DNA of 61,027 nt from Sphingomonas colocasiae (GTDB taxonomy: Bacteria > Pseudomonadota > Alphaproteobacteria > Sphingomonadales > Sphingomonadaceae), in contig NZ_JAINVV010000017.1 of assembly GCF_019880585.1 (NCBI RefSeq), positions 1 to 61,027 on the forward strand, written 5' to 3'. The notes beneath the pieces are model-generated. The model worked only from the letters and a program-made list of their open reading frames with translations. It was not told the DNA's origin and searched no databases. Both the position numbers and the translations under genes were made by a program. Positions 16,794-25,713 of the stretch are shown here, piece by piece. Position 1 is the stretch's first letter, and each line of letters starts with the position of its first letter.

Positions 16794-18245
16794 TCACGAG
16801 TGTTTCACCTGTTTCCGCCTGCCCTTTTCCTGCGCCGGGAATTGCTGGCGCGTGCCCGGAATGGGCGGATCGGGCAGCTTTGCCACCGAATTTTGGGCAA
16901 GCGCCAGCATTTCGGTCGTACCGGGCAGAACCGGAATCCGCCTCGCCGGCTGACCGAACCGGAATGCCGAGGTCAGGTCACCGAAGGTCTGGCGGCGCCA
17001 CTGGCTGATATTGGGCTCGCGCACGCCGGTGTGCTGTTCGAGAAGCTGCAGAACCGATGTGTGATCGAACGGCTCGCTGCACACCCACCCGCCGACCGTC
17101 CAGGGCGAGACGATGATGCAGGGCACGCGGAAACCGGCGCCGATCGGAACGCCGTCCACGAATTCCTGCGGCGTGCCGGGCGGCGGAACCGGCGGCGCCA
17201 CATGATCGAACAGGCCGTCATTCTCGTCATAATTCAGGATGAACGCGGTCTTCGCCCAGACGTCCGGGTTCGCGGCAAGCTCGTTGAGCCTGCGCGCGAT
17301 GAAATCCGCGCCGGCCGCGGGCATGTTGCGCGGATGCTCGTTCGCCTCGGCGGAGGGATATATCCAGGACACGGCGGGCAACCTGTCGTTCAGCACATCC
17401 TGCGCGAACCGATCCTCGTCCGTATCGGGCATTCCGCGCAGCGCCAGCGACGATCCCGCCGGGGCATCCTGGAACCGCGCAAAATATTTGAACATATTGT
17501 GATGCCGCTTGCCCGCCGCGCCATATTGATAAATGCGCCAATCAACGCCGGCGGCTTCCAGTCGCTCGGGATAGCTGGTCCAGCGAAAGCCGCCCGGCGG
17601 CATCCGGTTGTGCGTCGCCGGCCCGCCGCCGGTCGCCTCGGGATCGATCATCCCCGTCAAATAATAGAGGCGGTTGGGCCAGGTCGGCCCCATCACCGAA
17701 CAGTGATAGGCGTCGCAGATCGTGAACGCCTCTGCCAAGGCATAGTGGAAGGGGATGTCCCGCCGCTTGAAATAGCCCATCGTGTAAGGGCCATGCGCCC
17801 CGTCCGCGGCGCGGTGGGCGGGCAGCCATCGGTCCATCCTGCCCCCGTTCCATGCCTGGTGCTGGACGTCCCATTCATGGCTGGTCGACGGCAGCTTCTG
17901 CGCATTGGTCGAGAAGCTGTCCAGGTGGAAGGGCAGCAGATAGCCGTCGGGATTCTGCACATCGGGCTGATGGAACACGGTCCGGCCAGTCGGCAGCATG
18001 AGCGGATCCGGGTCGCCGAAACCGCGCACGCCGGAGAGCGTGCCGAAATAATGATCGAAGGATCGGTTCTCCTGCATCAGCAGGACGATATGCTTGATAT
18101 CCCCAAGCCTGGCCGAGCGTTTCGGGGCCTGTGCCAACAGCCTCTGCACATTGGGCGGCATCAGCGCCGTCGCCGCCGCCAGCGAGGCGAGGCGGATCGC
18201 GTCGGTCAGGAGACGGCGGCGGGTGAAACGGGATGGATCCGGCAT
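16794..18245 (-). CDS. Phospholipase C/acid phosphatase-family phosphoesterase, Tat-exported
   Basis: A 483-residue protein with a Tat signal (FTRRRLLTDA then a hydrophobic alanine stretch). It contains the PF04185 phosphoesterase domain, recognised by HIVLLMQENRSFDHYFGTLSG, NRLYYLTG, LNYDENDGLFDHVAPP and PCIIVSPW. The family includes non-haemolytic phospholipases C and AcpA-type phosphatases. At 483 residues it lacks the extra C-terminal domains of the roughly 700-residue Pseudomonas phospholipases C, so the exact substrate is open. It lies between a TBDR gene (66 bp upstream) and phoD (22 bp downstream) on the same strand. Confidence 0.85.
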   Translation of the reverse strand: MPDPSRFTRRRLLTDAIRLASLAAATALMPPNVQRLLAQAPKRSARLGDIKHIVLLMQENRSFDHYFGTLSGVRGFGDPDPLMLPTGRTVFHQPDVQNPDGYLLPFHLDSFSTNAQKLPSTSHEWDVQHQAWNGGRMDRWLPAHRAADGAHGPYTMGYFKRRDIPFHYALAEAFTICDAYHCSVMGPTWPNRLYYLTGMIDPEATGGGPATHNRMPPGGFRWTSYPERLEAAGVDWRIYQYGAAGKRHHNMFKYFARFQDAPAGSSLALRGMPDTDEDRFAQDVLNDRLPAVSWIYPSAEANEHPRNMPAAGADFIARRLNELAANPDVWAKTAFILNYDENDGLFDHVAPPVPPPGTPQEFVDGVPIGAGFRVPCIIVSPWTVGGWVCSEPFDHTSVLQLLEQHTGVREPNISQWRRQTFGDLTSAFRFGQPARRIPVLPGTTEMLALAQNSVAKLPDPPIPGTRQQFPAQEKGRRKQVKHS

Positions 18246-18311
18246 GAGAACCCCGCGATGGGCGGAACGGCAACGGACGGCCGGACCCGGCCGCCCGCGA
18301 ATGATCGCGTC

Positions 18312-21300
18312 CTAGAAGCGCGCGCGGATGCCCCAGGTGCCGGTGCGCCCGTTCTGGACATAGATGACGCTGTGGGTGCCCAGGCCGGTCGCGGCCGTCG
18401 ACGGATAGGCGCTCCCCGGGGTCACGACATTATAGGGCTGCCCGAGCACATTGTTGACGGTGAAATAGGTCTCGAGATTCTTGGTGAGCTTGAGCCGTCC
18501 GGAGATGGTGAGATCAGTGCGCGCCTGGAACCAGGTCGGCGTATCCGAACGATATTTGTCGTCGTTCCACAGCAGATTGGCGAAGAGGCGCACCGGGCCC
18601 TTTTCATAGATGATGCCGAGCGAACCGATATTGTTGCCGACACGCGGGATTTTCCGGTTCGGCTCGTTATGCATGAAGGCGCCGCGCACGGAGAGGCCGT
18701 CGAACGGCTCGGGCAGCCATGTGAAGCTGTGCTGGAGCGCCGCTTCGATGCCCTTGATCGTCGTGATGCTCTGCTGCGTGAAGGTGGAGAAGCTGTAGCC
18801 GGCAAAAGCCGGATCCGAGGCATAGGCCGCGAGTGCGGGTATGGATGCCGCTTCGCTTGCCGAATATTCCTTCACGACGGCCAGTCCGTCGATGCGATTA
18901 TAATAGAGACCGACATTGAGCATGCCGACACCGCGCAGATAGCGCGAGAGCCGGACCGAGAAATTGTCGGAGATCGCGGGCGTCAGGCCCGGATTGGGAA
19001 CAACGAGAAGCGGCCCGCCGACCGAGCTTCCGGTCAGGTTCTCGGTGGGCGAGGTGCCGGTCGCATCGACGCCGGGCCGCAGGATCGTGCGGCTGTAGCC
19101 GGCCTGCAGATCGTTGCTCTCGCCGAATGTGAGCTTGAGCGAGGCGCTCGGGAACAGCGTGAAATAGCGCCCCTTCACATTGGTGGGGCCGCCAGAGAAC
19201 TGATAGTCGACGCACGGGATGGTGGTCGCGACCCCGGTCGAGGCCGTCACCGCGCAATTGGCGGTGGCGCCGGCTGGCCGGTGCGCGCGCACATCCGCCA
19301 GCGGCAGCGACTGGTAGACGCGCGCGTTGTTCTCGGTCCATTCGCCGCGCAACCCCGCCCTCACCTGGAAATTCGGGGTGAGCGAGGCCGTCACCATGCC
19401 GTAAAAGGCCTTGATGGTCTCATCGACATCGGTCTTGCGATATTTGGCGGTGGCATATTGGGCCGCCGTGGTCGAACTGACCCACTCGCCCGGGTTCTGT
19501 CGGTACATCTCCAGCAGCCTGGCGAGATCGATCGACGGGATATAGGTCGATCCCGAGAGCGACTTGATGACGAAATTGCTCTTGTTGGTGATGCCGCTGG
19601 TATAGGGATTGACCGCTTGCGCCAGGAACTGGGCGTTGGTCAGCGGGCCGTTATAGGTATAGCCGTACAGCGCGTCGTTGCCGAATTCATAGCTGATGTC
19701 AGTGATCTTGAACCCGGCCTTGAAGCTGACCGGAACGGCGCCGAATTCGGTGTCATAACGCGCATTGATCGCCCCTGATCGCGCCGAAAGCTTCGCATAA
19801 CTGCCCGTCGTCAGCGTCATCGCCGGCCGGCCGGTGAAGCTGTAGGACGCCGGATCGGACCAGTTGGGCCCGCTGAGCTGCGTGATCGTCCAATCGGCGA
19901 GATTCAGATCCGAGCTGTCCTTCACGAACTGGGAATTGCCCGTGGAGGTGATCGTCGGGCCCGACGTCACCTGCCCAGCGCTGGGCGAGTCATAATAGGA
20001 ATGGCTGTCCGAATAGGCGGCATAGCCGTCGATGCTCCAGTTCCCCGCGCTCCAGTCGAAATTGGCGGCGAGGACGTTGCCCTTGTTGTATTTATACTGG
20101 TCGCTGGACGCCGAGCTGATCGACTGGACCGTGCCGGGCAGATTGGACTGGAAAGCGGAGAGCGCGTCCTGCGCGTTGGCCGGCTGACCGTTGAGATTGC
20201 GCAGGCCGTAGGTGCCGGTGGCCGTGTCCGCGGTCACCGTCGTCACCTGATTGTGCAACTGGATGTTGCCGCGATAGCCCATGCCCAGAAGCGATACGTT
20301 CAAGGTATCGGTGGCCTTGAAGTCGAGCACCAGCGAGGCGGTGCGGCGGATGGTCCGTCGGGCGCCGGTCTGCCCCTGCATCCGGTAGAATTCCATCGGA
20401 TAGGGCGCATTGGCCGATTGCGTATATTGCCGGTCGAGCGTGATCTGCTCACGTTCGATATACTGGTCGTTATAGCCGAGAGAGAACATCACCCCCAGGC
20501 GCCGGTTGAAGAAGCTGTTCGAATAGAACAGCGACGCATTGGGCAGCAGGCGCTTGTTGCCCCAACCGCCGGTATCGGGGCCGATATTCTTGTATTTGTC
20601 CCACATATTCTCGTGAGTGAAGCCTTCGACCGAGACCACGAACAACGGCTTCTTGCGATCATAGGAACGCTTGGTGCGCAGATCGATGATGCCCGCGGGC
20701 GCATCCGCATTCTGGTCCGCGCCCGTCGTCTTGTAGGTCGTGACCGCGTCGATCGCGGACATCGAGATCGTCTCGTAATTGAAGATGCGCGCGGCGGCGG
20801 CGGCGCTGGAATAGCCGGTCGCCGTCGCGGCGTTGGCCGAGACGATATCCATGCCGTTCAGCTGCGTGCGCGTGAACTCCGCCGGCAGACCGCGCAGATA
20901 GGCATAGACCGAGGTACCGTTGGATCCGTCGACGTCCACGCCGGGCATATATTTCATGAATTCCGCCGGATTGCCGCCGGCGATGTCGCCATAGGCCTCG
21001 GTATTGAGCATGTCCGCGATCTGCACTTCCTGGCGCTGCGACATGAGTTCGACCGCATTGGCATCGCGCACGCCGCTGACCACGATGTCGCCGCTGCTCG
21101 CCGCCTGCCCGTCGCGCCCGGCGCGCTGCAGGTCCAGATCGAGAGTCGCGATCTCGCCGGGACGGATGACGACATCCTGCGCCTGCGAGACATAGCCCAC
21201 GAAACTGACGGTGATCCTGGCCGTGCCGGCGGGGAGATTGGGAATGCGATAGGCACCGGCTTCCCCCGTGGTGACCGTGCGCTTCTGTCCGTCCGCCGTC

Positions 21301-21506
21301 TCAATCTCGATCAAGGCATCGCGCAGATAGGCTTCGGTCGCGGGATCGAAGACCTGACCGGCAAGCGTGCCCCGGCCGGCCTGCTGATCGCCGGAGGACT
21401 CGCCGGCGGCCGGCGACGACGCGTCCTGCGCATGGGCGGGCAGGGCCGCAGCGGCGAACATCGAGATCATCGATGTCGCGACAAGCAGCTTCACCTTCAT
21501 TCGCAT
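18312..21506 (-). CDS. TonB-dependent receptor with carboxypeptidase-like N-terminal domain
   Basis: A 1,064-residue outer-membrane receptor. After the signal peptide (ISMFAAAALPAHA-QD) comes a CarboxypepD_reg-like beta domain (about residues 45-120, LAGQVFDPATEAYLRDALIE). A TonB plug follows (ADMLNTEAYGDIAGGNPAEF, YLRGLPAEFTRTQLNGMDI), then a 22-strand barrel ending in an aromatic residue (IRARF). Receptors of this architecture (TIGR01782-like) import oligosaccharides and other large nutrients in sphingomonads, Caulobacter and Xanthomonas. It is the first gene of an operon with two Tat phosphoesterases and KDG kinase. The start at 21506 has a strong GGGGAGG ribosome site 7 bp upstream. Confidence 0.88.
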   Translation of the reverse strand: MRMKVKLLVATSMISMFAAAALPAHAQDASSPAAGESSGDQQAGRGTLAGQVFDPATEAYLRDALIEIETADGQKRTVTTGEAGAYRIPNLPAGTARITVSFVGYVSQAQDVVIRPGEIATLDLDLQRAGRDGQAASSGDIVVSGVRDANAVELMSQRQEVQIADMLNTEAYGDIAGGNPAEFMKYMPGVDVDGSNGTSVYAYLRGLPAEFTRTQLNGMDIVSANAATATGYSSAAAAARIFNYETISMSAIDAVTTYKTTGADQNADAPAGIIDLRTKRSYDRKKPLFVVSVEGFTHENMWDKYKNIGPDTGGWGNKRLLPNASLFYSNSFFNRRLGVMFSLGYNDQYIEREQITLDRQYTQSANAPYPMEFYRMQGQTGARRTIRRTASLVLDFKATDTLNVSLLGMGYRGNIQLHNQVTTVTADTATGTYGLRNLNGQPANAQDALSAFQSNLPGTVQSISSASSDQYKYNKGNVLAANFDWSAGNWSIDGYAAYSDSHSYYDSPSAGQVTSGPTITSTGNSQFVKDSSDLNLADWTITQLSGPNWSDPASYSFTGRPAMTLTTGSYAKLSARSGAINARYDTEFGAVPVSFKAGFKITDISYEFGNDALYGYTYNGPLTNAQFLAQAVNPYTSGITNKSNFVIKSLSGSTYIPSIDLARLLEMYRQNPGEWVSSTTAAQYATAKYRKTDVDETIKAFYGMVTASLTPNFQVRAGLRGEWTENNARVYQSLPLADVRAHRPAGATANCAVTASTGVATTIPCVDYQFSGGPTNVKGRYFTLFPSASLKLTFGESNDLQAGYSRTILRPGVDATGTSPTENLTGSSVGGPLLVVPNPGLTPAISDNFSVRLSRYLRGVGMLNVGLYYNRIDGLAVVKEYSASEAASIPALAAYASDPAFAGYSFSTFTQQSITTIKGIEAALQHSFTWLPEPFDGLSVRGAFMHNEPNRKIPRVGNNIGSLGIIYEKGPVRLFANLLWNDDKYRSDTPTWFQARTDLTISGRLKLTKNLETYFTVNNVLGQPYNVVTPGSAYPSTAATGLGTHSVIYVQNGRTGTWGIRARF

Positions 21507-21658
21507 TGCAGCCTCCCCTGAATCGATTTTGGTATCGTTAATGGACATTGCCATACACCCATCCATCCGTCAAATTTATGTAAGATACTGTTATCTTGCA
21601 CTATTTTCTTACAATTTCGTGACAGATGGTTCGATTGACGATTCATGCGAGCATATTT

Positions 21659-21674
21659 ACGATAACGCTAATGT
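21659..21674. promoter_or_regulatory. Possible LacI-family operator
   Basis: The right half GCTAATGT is exactly the complement of the half-site ACATTAGC found in the two operators beside the LacI gene at 29.1-30.2 kb. The left half ACGATAAC matches at five of eight positions. It may link the TBDR operon or the island to the same regulator. Confidence 0.35.
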
Positions 21675-21771
21675 TCACCAGGGGGTTAGCCGGACCAATG
21701 CGTGGCGCGTACCTTGCCCATGGGGCTTTCACAAAATCGCTCGTTGACATCCTCACCTGTCATCGTCATCA

Positions 21772-21795
21772 GTCCATATTATGGACTATGGTCCA
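21772..21795. promoter_or_regulatory. Overlapping palindromes, likely IclR-family operator
   Basis: GTCCATATTATGGAC (21772-21786) is a perfect palindrome apart from its central base. TGGAC-TATG-GTCCA (21782-21795) shares its right arm. Alternating GTCCA/TGGAC arms of 14-15 bp resemble IclR-family operators. The site lies just upstream of the ribosome site of the first reading frame of the island, which itself ends with an IclR-type gene. Confidence 0.5.
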
Positions 21796-21818
21796 CAGAT
21801 AAGATTGGGAGGCTTCGA

Positions 21819-21938
21819 ATGTCAAACGGATTTTGTCGAAACCACGCCGGGCGGGCGCGTCGGCCGGGCTCGAACCTGATCGGACGCGGCGGTGAACATG
21901 GCGGATTCCTGACGAGCGCGGTGGCGGCAGCATGCTGA
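21819..21938 (+). CDS. Possible 39-residue leader peptide before dehydratase gene
   Basis: ATG 21819 has a strong GGGAGG ribosome site 7 bp upstream. The 39-codon frame is Arg/Gly-rich, ends in AVAAAC and terminates at 21938 across the start codon of the next gene (ATG 21932). That next gene has no good ribosome site of its own, so the short frame may serve translational coupling. The peptide resembles no family I know and may have no function of its own. Confidence 0.35.
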   Translation: MSNGFCRNHAGRARRPGSNLIGRGGEHGGFLTSAVAAAC

Positions 21939-23134
21939 AAATCGCTTCGGTCGCCGCAATCGAGATGCGCTATCCCTTCTCCAGACTCTATGGGGAAGGC
22001 CGCGTTCCGCAGGAACTGCTTTCGCCAGCCGCCCATTTTCAGCGGGTCAAGCGCACGGGGCAGACCGCGACGCTGATCGTCGCAACCGATCAGGATGGCG
22101 TCAAAGGCTTCGGCGAATGTTTCGGCCTCCCGAGTCCCGGCCCCAGCCGCGCCATCGTGGAAGACGTCATCGCCCCCGCGCTTGCCGGCGCGGAGATCGC
22201 CTCACCGGAGGAGGCGATGCAGGAATTCTACCGTTTCTTCCTTGCCTTGGGGAACAGCCGCGGCGGCGCCATGGAAGCGCTGGCCGGCCTGGACATCGCG
22301 CTGTGGGACCTGCTGTCGAAACGCGCAGGAAAACCACTCGCCGAGATGCTCGGCGGCACGGTCGCGCCGGTCCGCGTCTATGCCAGCCCCGTCCCCTTCC
22401 TCGCGAACCCGGACGACAGCGCAGCAAAGGCGCTGGCGTTTCTCGACCAAGGCTACGCCGCGGTGAAGCTGAAGATCGGCCGGGGCGTCGAAACCGACGT
22501 GCAACATGTGCGCGCGATACGCGAAGCGATGCCCGCCGGGACGCCACTCATGCTCGATGCCAATTGCGGCTATGAACGCGACGAGGCCCTTGCCCTGCTC
22601 GACGGACTGGCCCCCTATGACATCGCCTGGCTGGAGGAGCCGGTGGAGCCGGAGGATTTCGAAACGCTGAGGATGATCTGCGAGCGCGCGCCCTTCCCGA
22701 TCGGCGGCGGCGAAAACGACTTCACGCTTTCCGCCTTCGAGCGGCTGGTCGATCTGGGCGTGACCTATCTGCAACCCAATGTGACGCGCGCGCTTGGGGT
22801 GACCGGCATGCGCAGGCTGGACGCACTGGCACGGCGCACAGGCGTCAAAGTCGCGTTGCACGGCGTGGGAACCAGCATCGGCGTGTCCACCGCACTGCAT
22901 TGCTGCGCGGGGCTGGCGGAACTGACGCTGTTCGAGCGCAATCATCTCGTCAATCCGATGCGCGACGATGTCGACGTCGCCCTGACGGTCGACGGCAGCG
23001 GCGCCATCCTGCCACCCTCCGGCCATGGGCATGGCGGGGCACCCAGCGTGGCCGCCGCACAACGGATCCACGACCCCGCCGTCCAGCGCGCACTGGCTCC
23101 GTCGTCGCCTGTCGATATGGAATTGGCCCGGTGA
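21932..23134 (+). CDS. Mandelate racemase/muconate lactonizing-superfamily sugar-acid enzyme
   Basis: A 400-residue enolase-superfamily enzyme, probably a sugar-acid dehydratase. Visible active-site residues are the K-x-K motif (Lys179, Lys181 in AAVKLKIG), metal ligands Asp209 (MLDANCGY), Glu235 (WLEEPVEP) and Glu261 (GGGENDF), and the base His310 (VALHGVGTS). The aspartate that normally pairs with that histidine is Asn283 here (LQPNVTRALG instead of QPD), a notable deviation. Such enzymes remove water from aldonates or uronates to give 2-keto-3-deoxy acids, the substrate type of the KDG kinase at 14.2 kb. It opens an island of carrier, SDR and GMC oxidoreductase genes. Confidence 0.82.
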   Translation: MLKIASVAAIEMRYPFSRLYGEGRVPQELLSPAAHFQRVKRTGQTATLIVATDQDGVKGFGECFGLPSPGPSRAIVEDVIAPALAGAEIASPEEAMQEFYRFFLALGNSRGGAMEALAGLDIALWDLLSKRAGKPLAEMLGGTVAPVRVYASPVPFLANPDDSAAKALAFLDQGYAAVKLKIGRGVETDVQHVRAIREAMPAGTPLMLDANCGYERDEALALLDGLAPYDIAWLEEPVEPEDFETLRMICERAPFPIGGGENDFTLSAFERLVDLGVTYLQPNVTRALGVTGMRRLDALARRTGVKVALHGVGTSIGVSTALHCCAGLAELTLFERNHLVNPMRDDVDVALTVDGSGAILPPSGHGHGGAPSVAAAQRIHDPAVQRALAPSSPVDMELAR

Positions 23135-23171
23135 TCACCGTCCACCCCTGCCCGCCTGGATCGCCCGGTTC

Positions 23172-23597
23172 ATGAGGACCGTATCGATGCTGGATGCGGC
23201 CGATGCGGCCCGGCTTGTCCACGCCGCGATCACCGCCGCGATGTCGCTCGGCGTGCCGCAGAATATCGCGGTGGTCGATGCCGCCGGTGCGCTGCTCGCA
23301 TTCCACCGCATGGATGGCGCCAAACCCTTCACCTGCGACTTCGCGATCGCGAAGGCACGAACGGCGGCGGGCCTGCACAGCTCTACCGAAACACTCGCGG
23401 AAATCGCCTTGCCGGGGCAGCGCGGTTTCGGCCTGAACAGCCTGCGCGGCGGCGATGTCGCCATTCTCGGCGGGGGCGTGCCCGTTATCGTGGACGGCGC
23501 CGTGGTCGGCGCCATCGGCGTCAGTTCCGGCACCGTGCACCAGGACGCGGAAATCGCGAACCGTGCCGTCCGGGATTTCACGGTCCGGGAAGCCTAG
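23172..23597 (+). CDS. GlcG/HbpS-family (DUF336) protein
   Basis: A 141-residue protein of the GlcG/HbpS family, recognised by AAITAAMSLGVPQNIAVVDAAG, LLAFHRMDGA and the C-terminal GGGVPVIVDGAVVGAIGVSSG. Family members bind heme or small ligands and often lie in glycolate, diol or sugar-acid catabolic operons, but most have no defined activity. It lies 37 bp after the enolase-superfamily gene and 23 bp before the MFS gene. ATG 23172 is used; ATG 23187 is an alternative. The ribosome site is weak for both. Confidence 0.75.
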   Translation: MRTVSMLDAADAARLVHAAITAAMSLGVPQNIAVVDAAGALLAFHRMDGAKPFTCDFAIAKARTAAGLHSSTETLAEIALPGQRGFGLNSLRGGDVAILGGGVPVIVDGAVVGAIGVSSGTVHQDAEIANRAVRDFTVREA

Positions 23598-23620
23598 CCT
23601 CAACCGATTGGATCCACTTG

Positions 23621-24907
23621 ATGACACACGCCGCACACTCAAGCCCCGACGACGCACCGGCCAGGAAGCTGCCCTTGAAGGTCTGGTTCGTCCTCGGGCT
23701 TCTGATGAGCCTCGTCGTCCTCAATTATTTCGACCGGCAGACGCTCTCCATCCTCAAGCCGGTGGTCAAGGCCGAGCTGGATTTCGACGACACGGCCTAT
23801 TCGCTGCTCACCTTCACCTTCATGCTGCCCTATATCGTGATGTATGTGGTGAGCGGCCGGCTGATCGAACGGTTCGGCACCCGGATCTGCATGACCGTCT
23901 TCGCGATCGGCTGGTCGATCGCGAACATCGCATCGGGCATGTCGCACAGCTTCGCCCATCTCGCCGCATCGCGCGCCTTGCTGGGCGCCACCGAGCCGGG
24001 CGTCTTCCCGATCATGCAGCGGGCCATCCTCAACTGGGTCCCCGTCGAGCGCCGCACGCTCGCGATCAGCATCGTCACGCCCGCCGGCAATATCGGCGCG
24101 GTCCTGGCGCCGCCGCTTGTCGCGCTGATGGCGACAGGCATCGGCTGGCGCGCCGCCTTCGTCATTCCCGGCCTGGTCGGCATCGCCATCGCGATCATGT
24201 GGTGGTTCACCGACACCAGGCACGCACCACGCGCCGAACCCGAACCGGAGGCGCCCCCTGCCGATGCCGCCGGCGAGGAGGCCGCATCGGCCACGGCACT
24301 TCTCAGGGACCGGCGCTACTGGGCGATCATCGCGGTCCGGATGATCAGCGATCCCGTCTGGTACTTCTATCTCTTCTGGATTCCCGGCTATCTTCAGGAA
24401 CGCGTGGGCCTGTCATTGTCGGAGCTCGGCCTTGTCGGCGGCCTGCCCTATATCGTCGCCATCGTCAGCTGCATGATACTGGGCCGAACCGTCGACGGAT
24501 TCGCGACGCGCGGACATGATCCGATCCGCATCCAGCTTCGCCTTTTCGCGATCACCGCCGCGCTCATGCCGCTCGGCGCGCTGATCACGATGACCTCCAG
24601 CCCCGCGATCGCGCTGCTGATCATCACGGTCGTCATCACCGTCTGCCAGGCCTGGTTCGTCGGCTTCAACGTGCTTCTGGCCGGACTGTTTCCGGTCAAG
24701 GTCAACGCATCGGCGGTCGGGATGCTCGGCGCGGTCGGCGCCAGCACCTCGCTGCTCCTCAACCTGCTCGCCGGGTTCATCCTCGCACAGTTCGACTATG
24801 CCGGGCTGCTTGCCGGACTGGCGATCCTGCATCCGATCTCGGCGGTCATCCTGATCATGGTGATCGGGCGGTCGCGAGCGAAATCCACCGCGCGCGACAC
24901 CGCGTGA
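23621..24907 (+). CDS. MFS transporter, hexuronate/anion-cation symporter type
   Basis: A 428-residue major facilitator with 12 predicted transmembrane segments. VLNYFDRQTLSILKPVVKAEL in helix 1, LGATEPGVFPIMQRAILNWVP in helix 4 and GNIGAVLAPPLVALM in helix 5 are the signature phrases of the anion:cation symporter family (ExuT, GudP, GarP). It probably brings a sugar acid across the inner membrane for the neighbouring enzymes. A TTG lies directly before ATG 23621; ATG was chosen. Confidence 0.85.
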   Translation: MTHAAHSSPDDAPARKLPLKVWFVLGLLMSLVVLNYFDRQTLSILKPVVKAELDFDDTAYSLLTFTFMLPYIVMYVVSGRLIERFGTRICMTVFAIGWSIANIASGMSHSFAHLAASRALLGATEPGVFPIMQRAILNWVPVERRTLAISIVTPAGNIGAVLAPPLVALMATGIGWRAAFVIPGLVGIAIAIMWWFTDTRHAPRAEPEPEAPPADAAGEEAASATALLRDRRYWAIIAVRMISDPVWYFYLFWIPGYLQERVGLSLSELGLVGGLPYIVAIVSCMILGRTVDGFATRGHDPIRIQLRLFAITAALMPLGALITMTSSPAIALLIITVVITVCQAWFVGFNVLLAGLFPVKVNASAVGMLGAVGASTSLLLNLLAGFILAQFDYAGLLAGLAILHPISAVILIMVIGRSRAKSTARDTA

Positions 24908-24954
24908 CACCACATCGCGGGCGCATCGCCCGGACGGAAAGGATATCCCACATC

Positions 24955-25713
24955 ATGTCAGTCGACTCCAATCAGCCCCTTCATGGCCGGGTGGCGATCG
25001 TCACCGGCGGCGGCAACGGCATCGGCGGCGCGATCGCGAGCGCGCTCGCGGCACGCGGCGCCAAGGTCGTGGTGAACGACATCGACGCAGGGCGCGCACG
25101 TCGAAAGGCCGATGACATCGGCGATGACGCGCTGGCAGCACCCGGCGACGCGTCGTCCTCGGCCGACGTCTCCGCCGTTGTCGCACAGGCGCTCGCACGG
25201 TTCGACAGGATCGACATCCTGGTCAACAATGCCGGCATGGATCAGGCGCTATCCATCCTCGACCTGGAAGAGGAGGATTGGGACCGGCTGATCGCGGTCA
25301 ATCTGAAAAGCGCCTTCCTCTTTTCCAAGGCGGTGCTCCCCGGAATGATCGCGCGCGGCCATGGCCGGATCATCTGCACCTCGTCCGTCGTCGCGCATCG
25401 CGGCGCGATGAACGGCGGCATCCATTATGGCACCACCAAGGGCGGCATGCTCGGTTTCGCGCGCACCCTGGCGCGGCAGATGGCAAGAACCGGGATCACC
25501 GTGAACGCGATCGCGCCCGGCGTCGTCGATACCGACCTGATCCGGACGCACATGCCAGCCGATGTCCGTGCCCGGGTGATCGAGGACATTCCGCTCGGGC
25601 GCCTCGCCGACCCGGCGGAGATCGGACATGCCGTCGCCTTCCTGGCGTCCGACGAGGCCGCGTACATCACGGGCGCCACGCTCGACGTGAATGGCGGGTT
25701 CTGGATCGGGTGA
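24955..25713 (+). CDS. Short-chain dehydrogenase/reductase
   Basis: A 252-residue classical SDR. It shows the nucleotide-binding VTGGGNGIGGAIA, the NNAG motif (LVNNAGMDQ), the catalytic serine (CTSSVVAHRG), Y-x-x-x-K (YGTTKGG) and the C-terminal GATLDVNGGFWIG. Family members in sugar-acid islands oxidise a sugar, aldonate or keto-deoxy acid with NAD(P). The start at 24955 has GGAAAGGA upstream; an in-frame ATG-free extension from 24904 is unlikely. Its stop TGA overlaps the start of the GMC oxidoreductase (TGATG). Confidence 0.85.
   Translation: MSVDSNQPLHGRVAIVTGGGNGIGGAIASALAARGAKVVVNDIDAGRARRKADDIGDDALAAPGDASSSADVSAVVAQALARFDRIDILVNNAGMDQALSILDLEEEDWDRLIAVNLKSAFLFSKAVLPGMIARGHGRIICTSSVVAHRGAMNGGIHYGTTKGGMLGFARTLARQMARTGITVNAIAPGVVDTDLIRTHMPADVRARVIEDIPLGRLADPAEIGHAVAFLASDEAAYITGATLDVNGGFWIG

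Larger units (their letters stand above)
21507..21818. promoter_or_regulatory. Divergent regulatory region between TBDR operon and sugar-acid island
   Basis: About 310 bp that drops to low GC between 21560 and 21680 and holds no convincing gene. It contains a perfect inverted repeat, AAGATA-CTGT-TATCTT (21582-21597), a LacI-type half-conserved site (21659-21674), a TTGACA hexamer (21744-21749) and the IclR-type palindromes at 21772-21795. The leftward promoter should serve the TBDR operon and the rightward one the dehydratase island; exact start sites cannot be placed. Confidence 0.6.

Noticed and set aside
15218-18245. Classical phosphate-starvation (Pho) operon
   Set aside because: No pst/pho regulator genes and no convincing Pho box were seen, and the operon contains a TBDR and KDG kinase; phosphate control cannot be excluded but is not supported.
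16494-19778. 1,094-codon plus-strand frame across three minus-strand genes
   Set aside because: It crosses the phoD, phospholipase and TBDR genes antisense and shows no recognisable motif; the minus-strand genes have clear families and ribosome sites.
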